13,499 bases of DNA, from assembly GCA_038323615.1 (NCBI GenBank), contig JBBQHC010000083.1, positions 1-13,499 on the forward strand, given 5' to 3'. The notes under the pieces are model-generated. The model was not told the origin of the DNA. It saw nothing but the letters and a program-made list of their open reading frames with translations, and made no database searches. The DNA comes from JBBKXP01 sp038323615. GTDB lineage: Bacteria; Pseudomonadota; Alphaproteobacteria; Rhodobacterales; Rhodobacteraceae. Below, piece after piece: positions 6,418-12,666 of this stretch; positions within the stretch are counted from its first letter, which is position 1, and every line of letters starts with the position of its first letter. The position numbers and the translations under genes are program-made.

Positions 6418-7254
6418 ATGCCCGCCATTCCCCGCGCCGACATCCTTAAACGCCTGCATAGCCTGATCGCTGCCGGCCAGCCGATCATCGGCGGCGGTGC
6501 CGGCACCGGCCTGTCGGCCAAATCCGAAGAAGCGGGCGGCATTGACCTGATCATCATCTACAATTCGGGCCGCTACCGGATGGCCGGGCGTGGATCGTCG
6601 GCAGGGCTGCTCGCCTACGGCAACGCCAACGAGATCGTGCGAGAAATGGCGGTCGAGGTTTTGCCTGTGGTCAAACACACGCCGGTTCTGGCCGGAGTCA
6701 ACGGCACCGACCCTTTCATTCTGATGCCGCAGTTTCTGGCCGAACTGAAGGGCATGGGGTTTTCCGGGGTGCAGAACTTTCCCACCGTCGGCCTGTTTGA
6801 TGGCGCAATGCGCCAAAGCTTTGAGGAGACCGGCATGGGCTTTGGCCTCGAGGTCGACATGATCGCGCAGGCCCATGCCATCGACCTGCTGACGACGCCC
6901 TATGTGTTCAACCCCGACGAAGCAGGCGAGATGGTGCGGGCCGGCGCGGATATCGTGGTCGCCCATATGGGGGTGACGACCGGGGGCAGTATCGGCGCGA
7001 CGTCATCGAAATCGCTGGACGATTGCGTGGCTGAAATCGACGCGATCGCCGCCGCGGCCCGCAATGTGCGCAAGGACGTGATCGTGCTGTGCCACGGCGG
7101 GCCGTTGTCGATGCCTGACGATGCCGCCTATGCGCTGGCGCGCACGACCGGGTGTCACGGGTTTTATGGCGCGAGTTCTGCCGAGCGTCTGCCAGCGGAA
7201 CGGGCGATTGCGGACCAGATCAGGGCGTTCAAGGCAATCGGGGGAAAATCATGA
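6418..7254 (+). CDS. Phosphoenolpyruvate hydrolase family protein (TIM barrel, 278 aa)
   Basis: Cytoplasmic TIM-barrel protein of the family named PEP hydrolase/TIM-barrel signal transduction (PF09370). Recognisable parts: the N-terminal PRADILKRL, PIIGGGAGTGLSAKSEEAGGIDLIIIYNSGRYRMAGRGS at about 22-60, VLAGVNGTDPF at about 90-100, a central GFSGVQNFPTVGLFDG, and VVAHMGVTTGGSIGA near 180. The length of 278 residues matches the family. The family name comes from homology, and the real reaction here is uncertain. It follows the Tm-1-like gene by 11 bases and ends in a four-base ATGA overlap with the cupin gene, so coupled expression is clear. The Shine-Dalgarno sequence is weak (GAAAG about eight bases before the ATG), consistent with reinitiation from upstream. 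With the previous protein it reconstitutes the two halves of plant Tm-1. Confidence 0.92.
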   Translation: MPAIPRADILKRLHSLIAAGQPIIGGGAGTGLSAKSEEAGGIDLIIIYNSGRYRMAGRGSSAGLLAYGNANEIVREMAVEVLPVVKHTPVLAGVNGTDPFILMPQFLAELKGMGFSGVQNFPTVGLFDGAMRQSFEETGMGFGLEVDMIAQAHAIDLLTTPYVFNPDEAGEMVRAGADIVVAHMGVTTGGSIGATSSKSLDDCVAEIDAIAAAARNVRKDVIVLCHGGPLSMPDDAAYALARTTGCHGFYGASSAERLPAERAIADQIRAFKAIGGKS

Positions 7255-7667
7255 CCGAGAGTAATTTCATCTATCCCGCAGACGTCGACCGCTACGCCTT
7301 CGACTGGGGTCATCTGACCCTGACCTGTGGGCCTGCGGTCAACGACGCGACCCAATTCTCCGCCGGGGTCGTCCACGTCCCGCCCGGACAAGGGCACACG
7401 CGGCACAACCATCCGGGGGCCGAAGAAATCATCTATGTCCTCGACGGCACCGGGCAACAGATGGTCGAAGACCCTGACGGCAATCCAGTGACCCAGGAGG
7501 TCCGCAAGGGCTGCACCATTTTCGTCCCTGAAAGCCGGTTCCATTCCACCCTGAACAACGGCACCACGCCGATGTCTCTGTTCGTCGTCTACAGCCCCGT
7601 CGGGCCCGAGGAAGTGTTGCGCACCCTGCCCGACTTTCGGCTGGTTCGCCCTCCACATGAAAGCTGA
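7251..7667 (+). CDS. Single-domain cupin protein (138 aa)
   Basis: A small cupin-2-type beta-barrel. Cupin motif 1 is GQGHTRHNHPGAEEIIYVLDG at 46-66, with metal ligands H52, H54 and E58 (or E59). Motif 2 is GCTIFVPESRFHSTLNN at 87-103, with the fourth ligand H98. A metal-dependent enzyme (isomerase, dioxygenase or lyase) or a binding protein is therefore plausible; the reaction cannot be assigned. The ATG at 7251 is chosen over an open frame extending to 7152 because it has GGGGGA just upstream and overlaps the stop of the preceding gene as ATGA. The extension would lie entirely within the PEP-hydrolase gene. The M24 gene follows three bases after its stop. Confidence 0.92.
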   Translation: MTESNFIYPADVDRYAFDWGHLTLTCGPAVNDATQFSAGVVHVPPGQGHTRHNHPGAEEIIYVLDGTGQQMVEDPDGNPVTQEVRKGCTIFVPESRFHSTLNNGTTPMSLFVVYSPVGPEEVLRTLPDFRLVRPPHES

Positions 7668-7670
7668 GCC

Positions 7671-8861
7671 ATGAACCGAATGCCCCGCGCCACCGGCCCC
7701 GCCGACCTGAATTATACCTTCGCCCAACTGGACGCGATGATGGAGGCCGAGGGTCTGGACGCCTTCGTCGCCACCTCCAAACACGCGGTGCGCTGGTTCA
7801 CCGGCGGCCACCAGTTCATCTTTTTCGCCGCGATGGATGGCATCGGGCAAAGCCGTTATTTGCCGGCCTTCGTCTATCTGCGCGGCGACGCCGACCAGAC
7901 CGGCTATTTCGGCAACCGGATGGAGGGGCATGAACACGCTGCCCTGCCGTTCTGGATGCCGCAACTGCATTGCGAATTCTGGGGCAGCGTCGACACGATG
8001 CAGGCGGTCGCGGCGCACCTGCAAAAGGCCGGGGTCGCCAGCGGGCGGATCGGGATCGAGGCGGGGTTCATGCCGAAAGACGGGTTCGACGCCCTAAGCG
8101 CCGACCTCCCGCAGGCCCGGATCGTCGATGCCAGCCTGCCGCTGACGCGGCTGCGGATGATCAAGACGCCCGCCGAACTCGCTCTGTTGCGCACCGCGTC
8201 CGATGCCATTGACGCGTCGATGCAGGCGACCATCAAGGGATCGGGCGCGGGCGACACCAAACACGCGATCATCGAGCGGTTGCGGCAGGAAGAAACACAG
8301 CGCGGGCTGACCTTTGAATACAGCCTGCTGACGCTGGGCGACAGCCATGTGCGGGCCGGGTCCGACCAGACGTGGCAAAAGGGCGAAGTCCTGTCGATCG
8401 ACAGCGGCGGCAACCTGCACGGCTATATCGGCGACATCTGCCGGATGGGATGCCTTGGTGAGCCCGACGCCGAACTGGTGGATTTGTTGGCCGAGGTGGA
8501 CGCGGTGCAGCAGGTGGCCTTTGCCTGCATCGCCCCCGGCAAGACGGCGGCCGACATGGTGGCAAAGGCCGAGGCGGAACTGAACCGCCACCCCAATGCC
8601 GCCTGCAACGATTTCTTTGCACATGGCATGGGGCTGATCAGCCACGAGGCGCCGTATTTGATGACCAACCACCCCGTCGCCTATGACGGAACTGACGCCG
8701 ACACGCCGTTCGCGCCCGGCATGGTCCTGTCCATCGAAACCACGATGCTGCACCCGCGCCGTGGGTTCATCAAACTCGAGGATACCGTGGCGGTGACAGC
8801 GCAGGGTTACGAGATGTTCGGCGGCGCCAACCGGGGCTGGACGGTCAGCGACCGGGTCTAG
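7671..8861 (+). CDS. M24 family metalloenzyme (creatinase/Xaa-Pro dipeptidase fold, 396 aa)
   Basis: Cytoplasmic pita-bread-fold protein. An N-terminal creatinase-like domain spans about residues 15-150. The catalytic M24 domain spans about 165-390, with all five metal ligands in place: D244 (LSIDSGG), D255 (YIGDICR), H318 (FAHGMG), E356 (SIETTML) and E370 (KLEDTVA). A second histidine, H325 in ISHEAP, fits the usual proton-shuttle position. It should be catalytically competent as a dipeptidase, amidinohydrolase or related C-N hydrolase; the substrate is unknown. It is the last gene of the operon, three bases after the cupin gene. Its TAG interlocks with the stop codon of the opposing SnoaL-like gene. 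The D-x-D pattern I recall for the DMSP lyase DddP is absent (SID instead), so that reading is unlikely. Confidence 0.93.
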   Translation: MNRMPRATGPADLNYTFAQLDAMMEAEGLDAFVATSKHAVRWFTGGHQFIFFAAMDGIGQSRYLPAFVYLRGDADQTGYFGNRMEGHEHAALPFWMPQLHCEFWGSVDTMQAVAAHLQKAGVASGRIGIEAGFMPKDGFDALSADLPQARIVDASLPLTRLRMIKTPAELALLRTASDAIDASMQATIKGSGAGDTKHAIIERLRQEETQRGLTFEYSLLTLGDSHVRAGSDQTWQKGEVLSIDSGGNLHGYIGDICRMGCLGEPDAELVDLLAEVDAVQQVAFACIAPGKTAADMVAKAEAELNRHPNAACNDFFAHGMGLISHEAPYLMTNHPVAYDGTDADTPFAPGMVLSIETTMLHPRRGFIKLEDTVAVTAQGYEMFGGANRGWTVSDRV

Positions 8862-10009
8862 TCCGCATCCGGCAGCACCGAAGGCCGGTCTGCCATCTGC
8901 GCCAGCTTTATCTGCATCAGGACCGACATTTCGTCGATGACGTTCCATTCGTCAACGATCCTGCCGTCCTTGATGTGGAAATGGGTCATGCCCATGATCT
9001 GCACCCGCTTGCCCGTAGGTGCGCCAAGCGTTTCCATCACCCCCCAGCCCAGATGGTGCCCCTCGACCAGCCAGCGCACCGCGACCTTGGTGCCGCCCTC
9101 CTCGCAGGGATTGGAACAGATGTGCTGGGGCATGAAGTAGCCGTCGGGGAATGCGGAATAGAGGCCGAGCGTCTGATGTGTCACTGCGCCGTGGCCATAA
9201 AGTTCGCGCATCAGCGGGCCGTGGTATTGGACGATCGGGGCGTAAACATCGCGGATCTTGCCGATCATCCGCTTGTTGTGGATCTCGTGCAGCCAGTCCA
9301 GCACGTCGCGTTCCACGTCATTATGGGCCAGCGACAGATCGGGTTTGGATTCCGGCGGATACTGCCCGATCAGGCGGCGGTTTTCGCCCATGTCGACGGC
9401 CAGCAACCCCTTGTCGAAATAGCCCTGCGCGAGGTTCTCGGCATAGGCCTGCGGGTCAAGGCCGATTTGCAGCACTTGCGACATGGTATCGACCACCAGC
9501 CATTCGCGGTAGATCATGTTCTCGAAAATCATGCAGTCGGCAATGGTCCGGGCGACGAATGTGCGCCCGGTCGGTTTTCCATAGACGCCGGGCTGGGTGT
9601 GCCGCCCGGTGCCGGTGACCAGATGCGAGGTATAGAACCCGTCATCCTCATTGCCGTTCCAGATCACCTGGGTCGCCATGCCGCGTCGTTCGGGCAGCAT
9701 GAACATGCGCTGGATCGTGCCCTGGACGACTTCTTCACGCGTATAGGTAGTGCCAAGGGCCGAATAGACGACGCAATTGTGGGTGTAATGGCTGTAAATC
9801 AGGCCGACATCGCGTTCGTCCCAGATCCGGTGGGTGCAGCGGATGATGTAATCGACGATGTCGGTATAGATCGGGTCGAACCCGCGCATCGGCTGGACCC
9901 GGTCGCGGTCAGTCGGAACCATATCGACGAAATCGCGGCGTTCCGATTGCAGCACGTTCTTACTGGTGCCGCGCTTTGTGACCTTCTCGTCGTTGTCCTT
10001 GGCAGCCAT
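8858..10009 (-). CDS. Tandem SnoaL/NTF2-like domain protein B (383 aa)
   Basis: A cytoplasmic protein that appears to contain two SnoaL-like (NTF2-fold) domains, about residues 48-190 and 236-372. The clearest marks are repeated C-terminal strand patterns: IADCMIFENMIYREWLVVDTM (156-176) and GMTHFHIKDGRIVDEWNVIDE (340-360). The latter is the classic SnoaL ending, aromatic/His then DGRIVDEWNVID. Such domains bind or isomerise small hydrophobic or polyketide-like compounds, or serve as non-catalytic pockets. No function can be assigned. The ATG at 10009 is preferred over a GTG three codons earlier because GAAAGG (10018-10023) is eight bases away from it. It is the downstream member of a pair with the gene at 10081-11148 and has its own copy of a shared 13-bp motif upstream. 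The basic N-terminus (residues 1-45) is unique to this copy. Confidence 0.82.
   Translation of the reverse strand: MAAKDNDEKVTKRGTSKNVLQSERRDFVDMVPTDRDRVQPMRGFDPIYTDIVDYIIRCTHRIWDERDVGLIYSHYTHNCVVYSALGTTYTREEVVQGTIQRMFMLPERRGMATQVIWNGNEDDGFYTSHLVTGTGRHTQPGVYGKPTGRTFVARTIADCMIFENMIYREWLVVDTMSQVLQIGLDPQAYAENLAQGYFDKGLLAVDMGENRRLIGQYPPESKPDLSLAHNDVERDVLDWLHEIHNKRMIGKIRDVYAPIVQYHGPLMRELYGHGAVTHQTLGLYSAFPDGYFMPQHICSNPCEEGGTKVAVRWLVEGHHLGWGVMETLGAPTGKRVQIMGMTHFHIKDGRIVDEWNVIDEMSVLMQIKLAQMADRPSVLPDAD
8871..8894 (+). terminator. Weak stem-loop after the M24 gene
   Basis: GGCAG-c-ACCG pairs with CGGTCTGCC around the loop AAGGC: nine pairs with one bulged base, starting nine bases after the M24 stop. 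No U-rich tract follows, and the element lies inside the 3' end of the opposing gene. It could be a poor terminator or just coding sequence. There is no other terminator candidate between the two convergent operons. Confidence 0.25.
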
Positions 10010-10041
10010 GTCCGTCACCTTTCAAGTTCAGTGTTCGCACC

Positions 10042-10072
10042 ATAATCGGCACAGAACGCATACGCTTGCAAT
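10042..10072 (-). promoter_or_regulatory. Candidate promoter and 13-bp motif copy 1
   Basis: On the minus strand this 71-base gap contains ATTGCAAGCGTAT (10072-10060). Its TTGCAA (10071-10066) could be a -35 box, with GATTAT (10047-10042) as -10 after 18 bases. The exact same 13-mer occurs in the divergent gap at 11200-11212. This makes a separate, co-regulated promoter for the downstream SnoaL-like gene plausible. Confidence 0.45.
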
Positions 10073-10080
10073 ATCGTTTT

Positions 10081-11148
10081 TCAACCGCCCCGCCGAAAAT
10101 GGCTTTGCATCCGCGCCAGCACATCGACACCCATCTGGTTCAGCAGATCAAGGATATCGAGCGGCACCCAGTTTTCGCGGATCAGTTCATCGTCGTGCAG
10201 ATAGAAGTCCATCACCCGCATGGTGACGGGTTTATTCGATGGGCCGGTGCCAAGGAATCCGCCGCCCAGGTGCATTGCATAGACGCTCGGCCAGCCGCCG
10301 GTCAGAGAGTAGGGCCCGTCACCGATACGCACGTAATGACCGCCGCCATCGCGCGCTTTCATCTTGACAAGCTCCTCCCACTGGCCGCCCCCCTTGCGTT
10401 TGGGAAACGCAGTGCGAAACGGCAGTTGGTGGTAATCGACAAAGCCCTGCAAGCCGCGCGTCGTGCCGATCCCGGACGGGCCATACCACATCATCCGGGG
10501 GTGCCAGTGGTCCTTTTGGGGCATGGTCAGCAGCCCTTCGCGCCCGGTCCCGGCCAGATCGTCATAGGCGAAAAGTGTCGCGTGCATGGCCAGTGTCTGT
10601 GCGATGCTGTCAGCCGATTGCGCTGCATCGCGCGCCGCAAAGTCGAGGCCATCGCCGGTGATCGGCCCCGCCCACATGCCTTCGGTCCCCAGACTGGGGG
10701 GCAGCGGCCAGAACCCGGCCTGCCGGATCAGGTCAAGGACATCCCACAGGCAGTTTGACCGCACGATGCGCCCCTCGCGGACCTCGTGAACCTCGCCATA
10801 TCGCAGGAAAACCGGGCGGCCGGTGGCGGGGATTCCCAGCCAGTCATGGCGGAACGTGCCACAGTAATGACCGACCATGCCGACGTAATCGCGCCCCTCG
10901 AACTGCCCGCCGACGACCAGCAGATCGCGCCGTTCGACATCGGGAAGCGCGGCGAACAGTGGCGCCCACAGGGTTGCCATCAGCGAATCAGCGCCCCGCG
11001 ATTCGTTCATCGGATGCGATGCGCGCAGATGGACATCAGGGTGATAAAGCGCGTCCGCCAGTGCCGCGCCGCCTTTGGCACCTGCATCGCAAAGGTCGCG
11101 CAGACTGTTGTGAATGTGGCGTTTCATCGTCGCTATAGTGTCGGGCAT
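10081..11148 (-). CDS. Tandem SnoaL/NTF2-like domain protein A (355 aa)
   Basis: A cytoplasmic protein with two SnoaL-like domains, about residues 10-145 and 180-345. Each ends in the family's typical strand pattern: LRYGEVHEVREGRIVRSNCLWDVLDL (115-140) and RVMDFYLHDDELIRENWVPLDILDLL (311-336), both followed by a short amphipathic helix ending in an asparagine- or glutamine-rich turn. It may be a paralogue of the next gene, since the architecture is identical, but sequence similarity by eye is low. The start is set at ATG 11148. The open frame extends to 11271 through the divergent promoter region, and two earlier ATGs (11181, 11178) fall within a candidate -10 box. ATG 11127 is a further alternative. 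The gene diverges from the second transporter. Reaction unknown. Confidence 0.8.
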   Translation of the reverse strand: MPDTIATMKRHIHNSLRDLCDAGAKGGAALADALYHPDVHLRASHPMNESRGADSLMATLWAPLFAALPDVERRDLLVVGGQFEGRDYVGMVGHYCGTFRHDWLGIPATGRPVFLRYGEVHEVREGRIVRSNCLWDVLDLIRQAGFWPLPPSLGTEGMWAGPITGDGLDFAARDAAQSADSIAQTLAMHATLFAYDDLAGTGREGLLTMPQKDHWHPRMMWYGPSGIGTTRGLQGFVDYHQLPFRTAFPKRKGGGQWEELVKMKARDGGGHYVRIGDGPYSLTGGWPSVYAMHLGGGFLGTGPSNKPVTMRVMDFYLHDDELIRENWVPLDILDLLNQMGVDVLARMQSHFRRGG

Positions 11149-11176
11149 GGCGGTTTCCGGTCGCTGTCTGGCCCCC

Positions 11177-11212
11177 ATCATGCCGCCCGATTCAAAAAGA
11201 TTGCAAGCGTAT
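11177..11212 (-). promoter_or_regulatory. Candidate promoter and 13-bp motif copy 2 in the divergent gap
   Basis: ATTGCAAGCGTAT occupies 11200-11212 on the plus strand. Read on the minus strand toward the SnoaL-like gene, TTGCAA (11206-11201) is followed after 18 bases by CATGAT (11182-11177). This is the same geometry as at the other copy. Because TTGCAA is its own reverse complement, it could also be the -35 of the rightward promoter, with TAACCT at 11224-11229 as a poor -10. The extended TTGCAAGCGTATTCAA is a rough palindrome centred on CG, like LacI-family operators (five of eight pairs). A regulator is not visible. Confidence 0.45.
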
Positions 11213-11280
11213 TCAATCATTGCTAACCTGATGATGCCCCCACAGTCTGCCGGGCGCCAATTCAGAATCAAAGCTCCGTG

Positions 11281-11295
11281 CCGCCGATCCGGCGG
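11281..11295 (+). other. Short GC hairpin in the leader of the second binding-protein gene
   Basis: CCGCCG and CGGCGG flank a three-base loop, 39 bases before the ATG at 11334. It could affect message folding; there is no known riboswitch resemblance. The rest of the 185-base gap shows only the 13-bp motif and a ribosome binding site. Confidence 0.3.
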
Positions 11296-11333
11296 GCGAC
11301 AGGGCCATGCCTTTCAACGGGAGAAGACCGACA

Positions 11334-12572
11334 ATGAATCTCAACATGAAAATGACCGTCGCCAGCCTTGCGCTGATCGCAGCAGCAGGTGGTGCTTGGG
11401 CCGAGTGCGGCATCGAAAGCGGTTCGGTGCGCATTCTATCGAACGATTTCGCCGCGCTGAACGCGATTGGAGAGGCCGCGAAAGGCTGCGCCAGCGCCAC
11501 CGTTCAGGTCACCGCCAACGCCACCGAGGAACACAAGAACATTCAGGTGCCGGCGCTGACGTCGAACCCGGCTACCTACACTGTCGCCATCGTCGCCACC
11601 AATTCGATCATTCCGCTGATGAACGACGGGCTGATCCGCCCGCTGGATGAATATATCGCCAAATGGGGGCAGGATCTTCAAGAGAGCCAGTTGATCCGCA
11701 TCGATGGCAAGGTTATGGCGATTGCGTTCATGGCGAATGCCCAGCACCTGTTCTACCGCAAGGACATTCTGGACGCCAACGGCATCGCCGTGCCGACCTC
11801 CTACGAGGAAATGCTGGCCGCCGCCGAAACCCTGCGCGCCAACGGCGTGATGCAGACCCCGGTTGCCGCCAGTTTCATGCCCGGCTGGAACGTCGCCGCC
11901 GAATTCGTCAACACTTACCTGGGCACCGGCAACGACTTTTTCGAACCCGGCGGCGCCAAGCTGGCAATCGACAATGCCGACGGTCTGGCCGTGTTGAACA
12001 ACATGAAGGCGATGGTTCCCTACATGAGCAACGACTGGGCGACCTATGACAGCAACGCGCAGTTGCCCGTCTGGGAAGCCGGCGAAGTGGCGATGGCGAT
12101 CAACTGGGGGTCGCGCGCCGGGGCGTTCATCGCCGAGGACAGCGCCTCGCCGGAAATCGCGGCAGTGACCGAATTTGCGGCTGCACCGACAATCGAAGGC
12201 AAAGGCATCCCCGGCGCCGCGCTTTGGTGGGACGGGTTCACCATTGCCAAGAACATCAGCGACGCCGACGCCGAGGCATCGTTCCGCGCGATGATGGTCG
12301 GCATTTCCCCGGCAATGATGGAGGCCAACCGCGACGCGGCGGTCTGGCTGATCAAGGGCTACGAGCCGACCCGCGCCGCCACCGGTGTGATCGCTGACCT
12401 GCAAGGTGGCGCGCGTCCCTATCCGATGCTGCCCTACATGGGGCTGCTGCACACCGCGCTCGGCGACAACCTGTCCGAGTTCCTGCAAGGCAACGAAAGT
12501 GCCGAACAGGCGCTGGCCGATGTGACCGCCGCCTATACCACCGCCGCCACCGAGGCCGGTTTCATCAACTGA
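11334..12572 (+). CDS. ABC importer periplasmic substrate-binding protein 2 (412 aa)
   Basis: Extracytoplasmic binding protein of a second CUT1-type importer. Residues 1-23 form a Sec signal peptide (MNLNMKMTVASLALIAAAGGAWA before E24) with no lipobox. The mature protein follows the SBP_bac_1 plan: an early strand SVRILSNDF, YTVAIVATNSIIPLMNDGLIRPLDEYIAKWG, AFMANAQHLFYRKDILDANGIAVPTSYEEMLAAAETLRANG at about 125-165, and an EVAMAINWGSRAGAF stretch near 250. The pattern FYRKDILDANGI..P.SYEEML is especially typical. The ATG at 11334 is chosen because GGGAGA lies nine or so bases upstream and the signal peptide begins there; an upstream ATG at 11307 adds only nine polar residues. It diverges from the SnoaL-like genes and is followed by a hairpin and a permease gene. 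It is only distantly similar to the first binding protein. The ligand is unknown. Confidence 0.93.
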   Translation: MNLNMKMTVASLALIAAAGGAWAECGIESGSVRILSNDFAALNAIGEAAKGCASATVQVTANATEEHKNIQVPALTSNPATYTVAIVATNSIIPLMNDGLIRPLDEYIAKWGQDLQESQLIRIDGKVMAIAFMANAQHLFYRKDILDANGIAVPTSYEEMLAAAETLRANGVMQTPVAASFMPGWNVAAEFVNTYLGTGNDFFEPGGAKLAIDNADGLAVLNNMKAMVPYMSNDWATYDSNAQLPVWEAGEVAMAINWGSRAGAFIAEDSASPEIAAVTEFAAAPTIEGKGIPGAALWWDGFTIAKNISDADAEASFRAMMVGISPAMMEANRDAAVWLIKGYEPTRAATGVIADLQGGARPYPMLPYMGLLHTALGDNLSEFLQGNESAEQALADVTAAYTTAATEAGFIN

Positions 12573-12582
12573 CGACCCTGAG

Positions 12583-12609
12583 GGAGAGAGCCGCGCGCCG
12601 GCTCTCTCC
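12583..12609 (+). terminator. Intercistronic stem-loop after binding-protein gene 2
   Basis: A perfect 11-bp stem, GGAGAGAGCCG and CGGCTCTCTCC, with loop CGCGC, beginning ten bases after the stop codon and 58 bases before the permease ATG. No U tract follows, so partial termination or mRNA stabilisation is more likely than full termination. It is the same arrangement as in the first importer. Confidence 0.75.
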
Positions 12610-12654
12610 TGCTTTCCGTGAACCGGAACCACCCGTGCCGACCACCGGCAAGGC

Positions 12655-12660
12655 AGGAGG
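12655..12660 (+). promoter_or_regulatory. Consensus ribosome binding site of permease gene 2
   Basis: AGGAGG, six bases before the ATG at 12667, is the only full consensus Shine-Dalgarno sequence noted in the window. It fixes the start of the permease, which is otherwise ambiguous because the following loop is atypical. Confidence 0.75.
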
Positions 12661-12666
12661 ATAGTC

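Noticed and set aside
7152..7250. N-terminal extension of the cupin gene giving 171 residues
   Set aside because: It would lie wholly within the PEP-hydrolase gene, has no cupin sequence, and the ATG at 7251 has its own ribosome binding site and an ATGA overlap.
6418..7254. Reading the PEP-hydrolase family name as proof of phosphoenolpyruvate or phosphonopyruvate hydrolysis
   Set aside because: The name is a family label. The well-studied phosphonopyruvate hydrolases belong to a different (isocitrate lyase-like) family, and no phosphonate genes are nearby.
7251..8861. Cupin and M24 genes as DMSP lyases (cupin-type and DddP-type), suggested by the Roseobacter-like setting
   Set aside because: The M24 protein has the standard five ligands but not the additional D-x-D aspartate I recall for DddP. 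The cupin motifs alone are not diagnostic, and the neighbours do not fit DMSP metabolism.
11149..11271. Upstream part of the open frame preceding the SnoaL-like gene (residues before MPDTIA)
   Set aside because: It runs through the divergent control region, includes the shared 13-bp motif and a candidate -10, and contains no SnoaL-like sequence.
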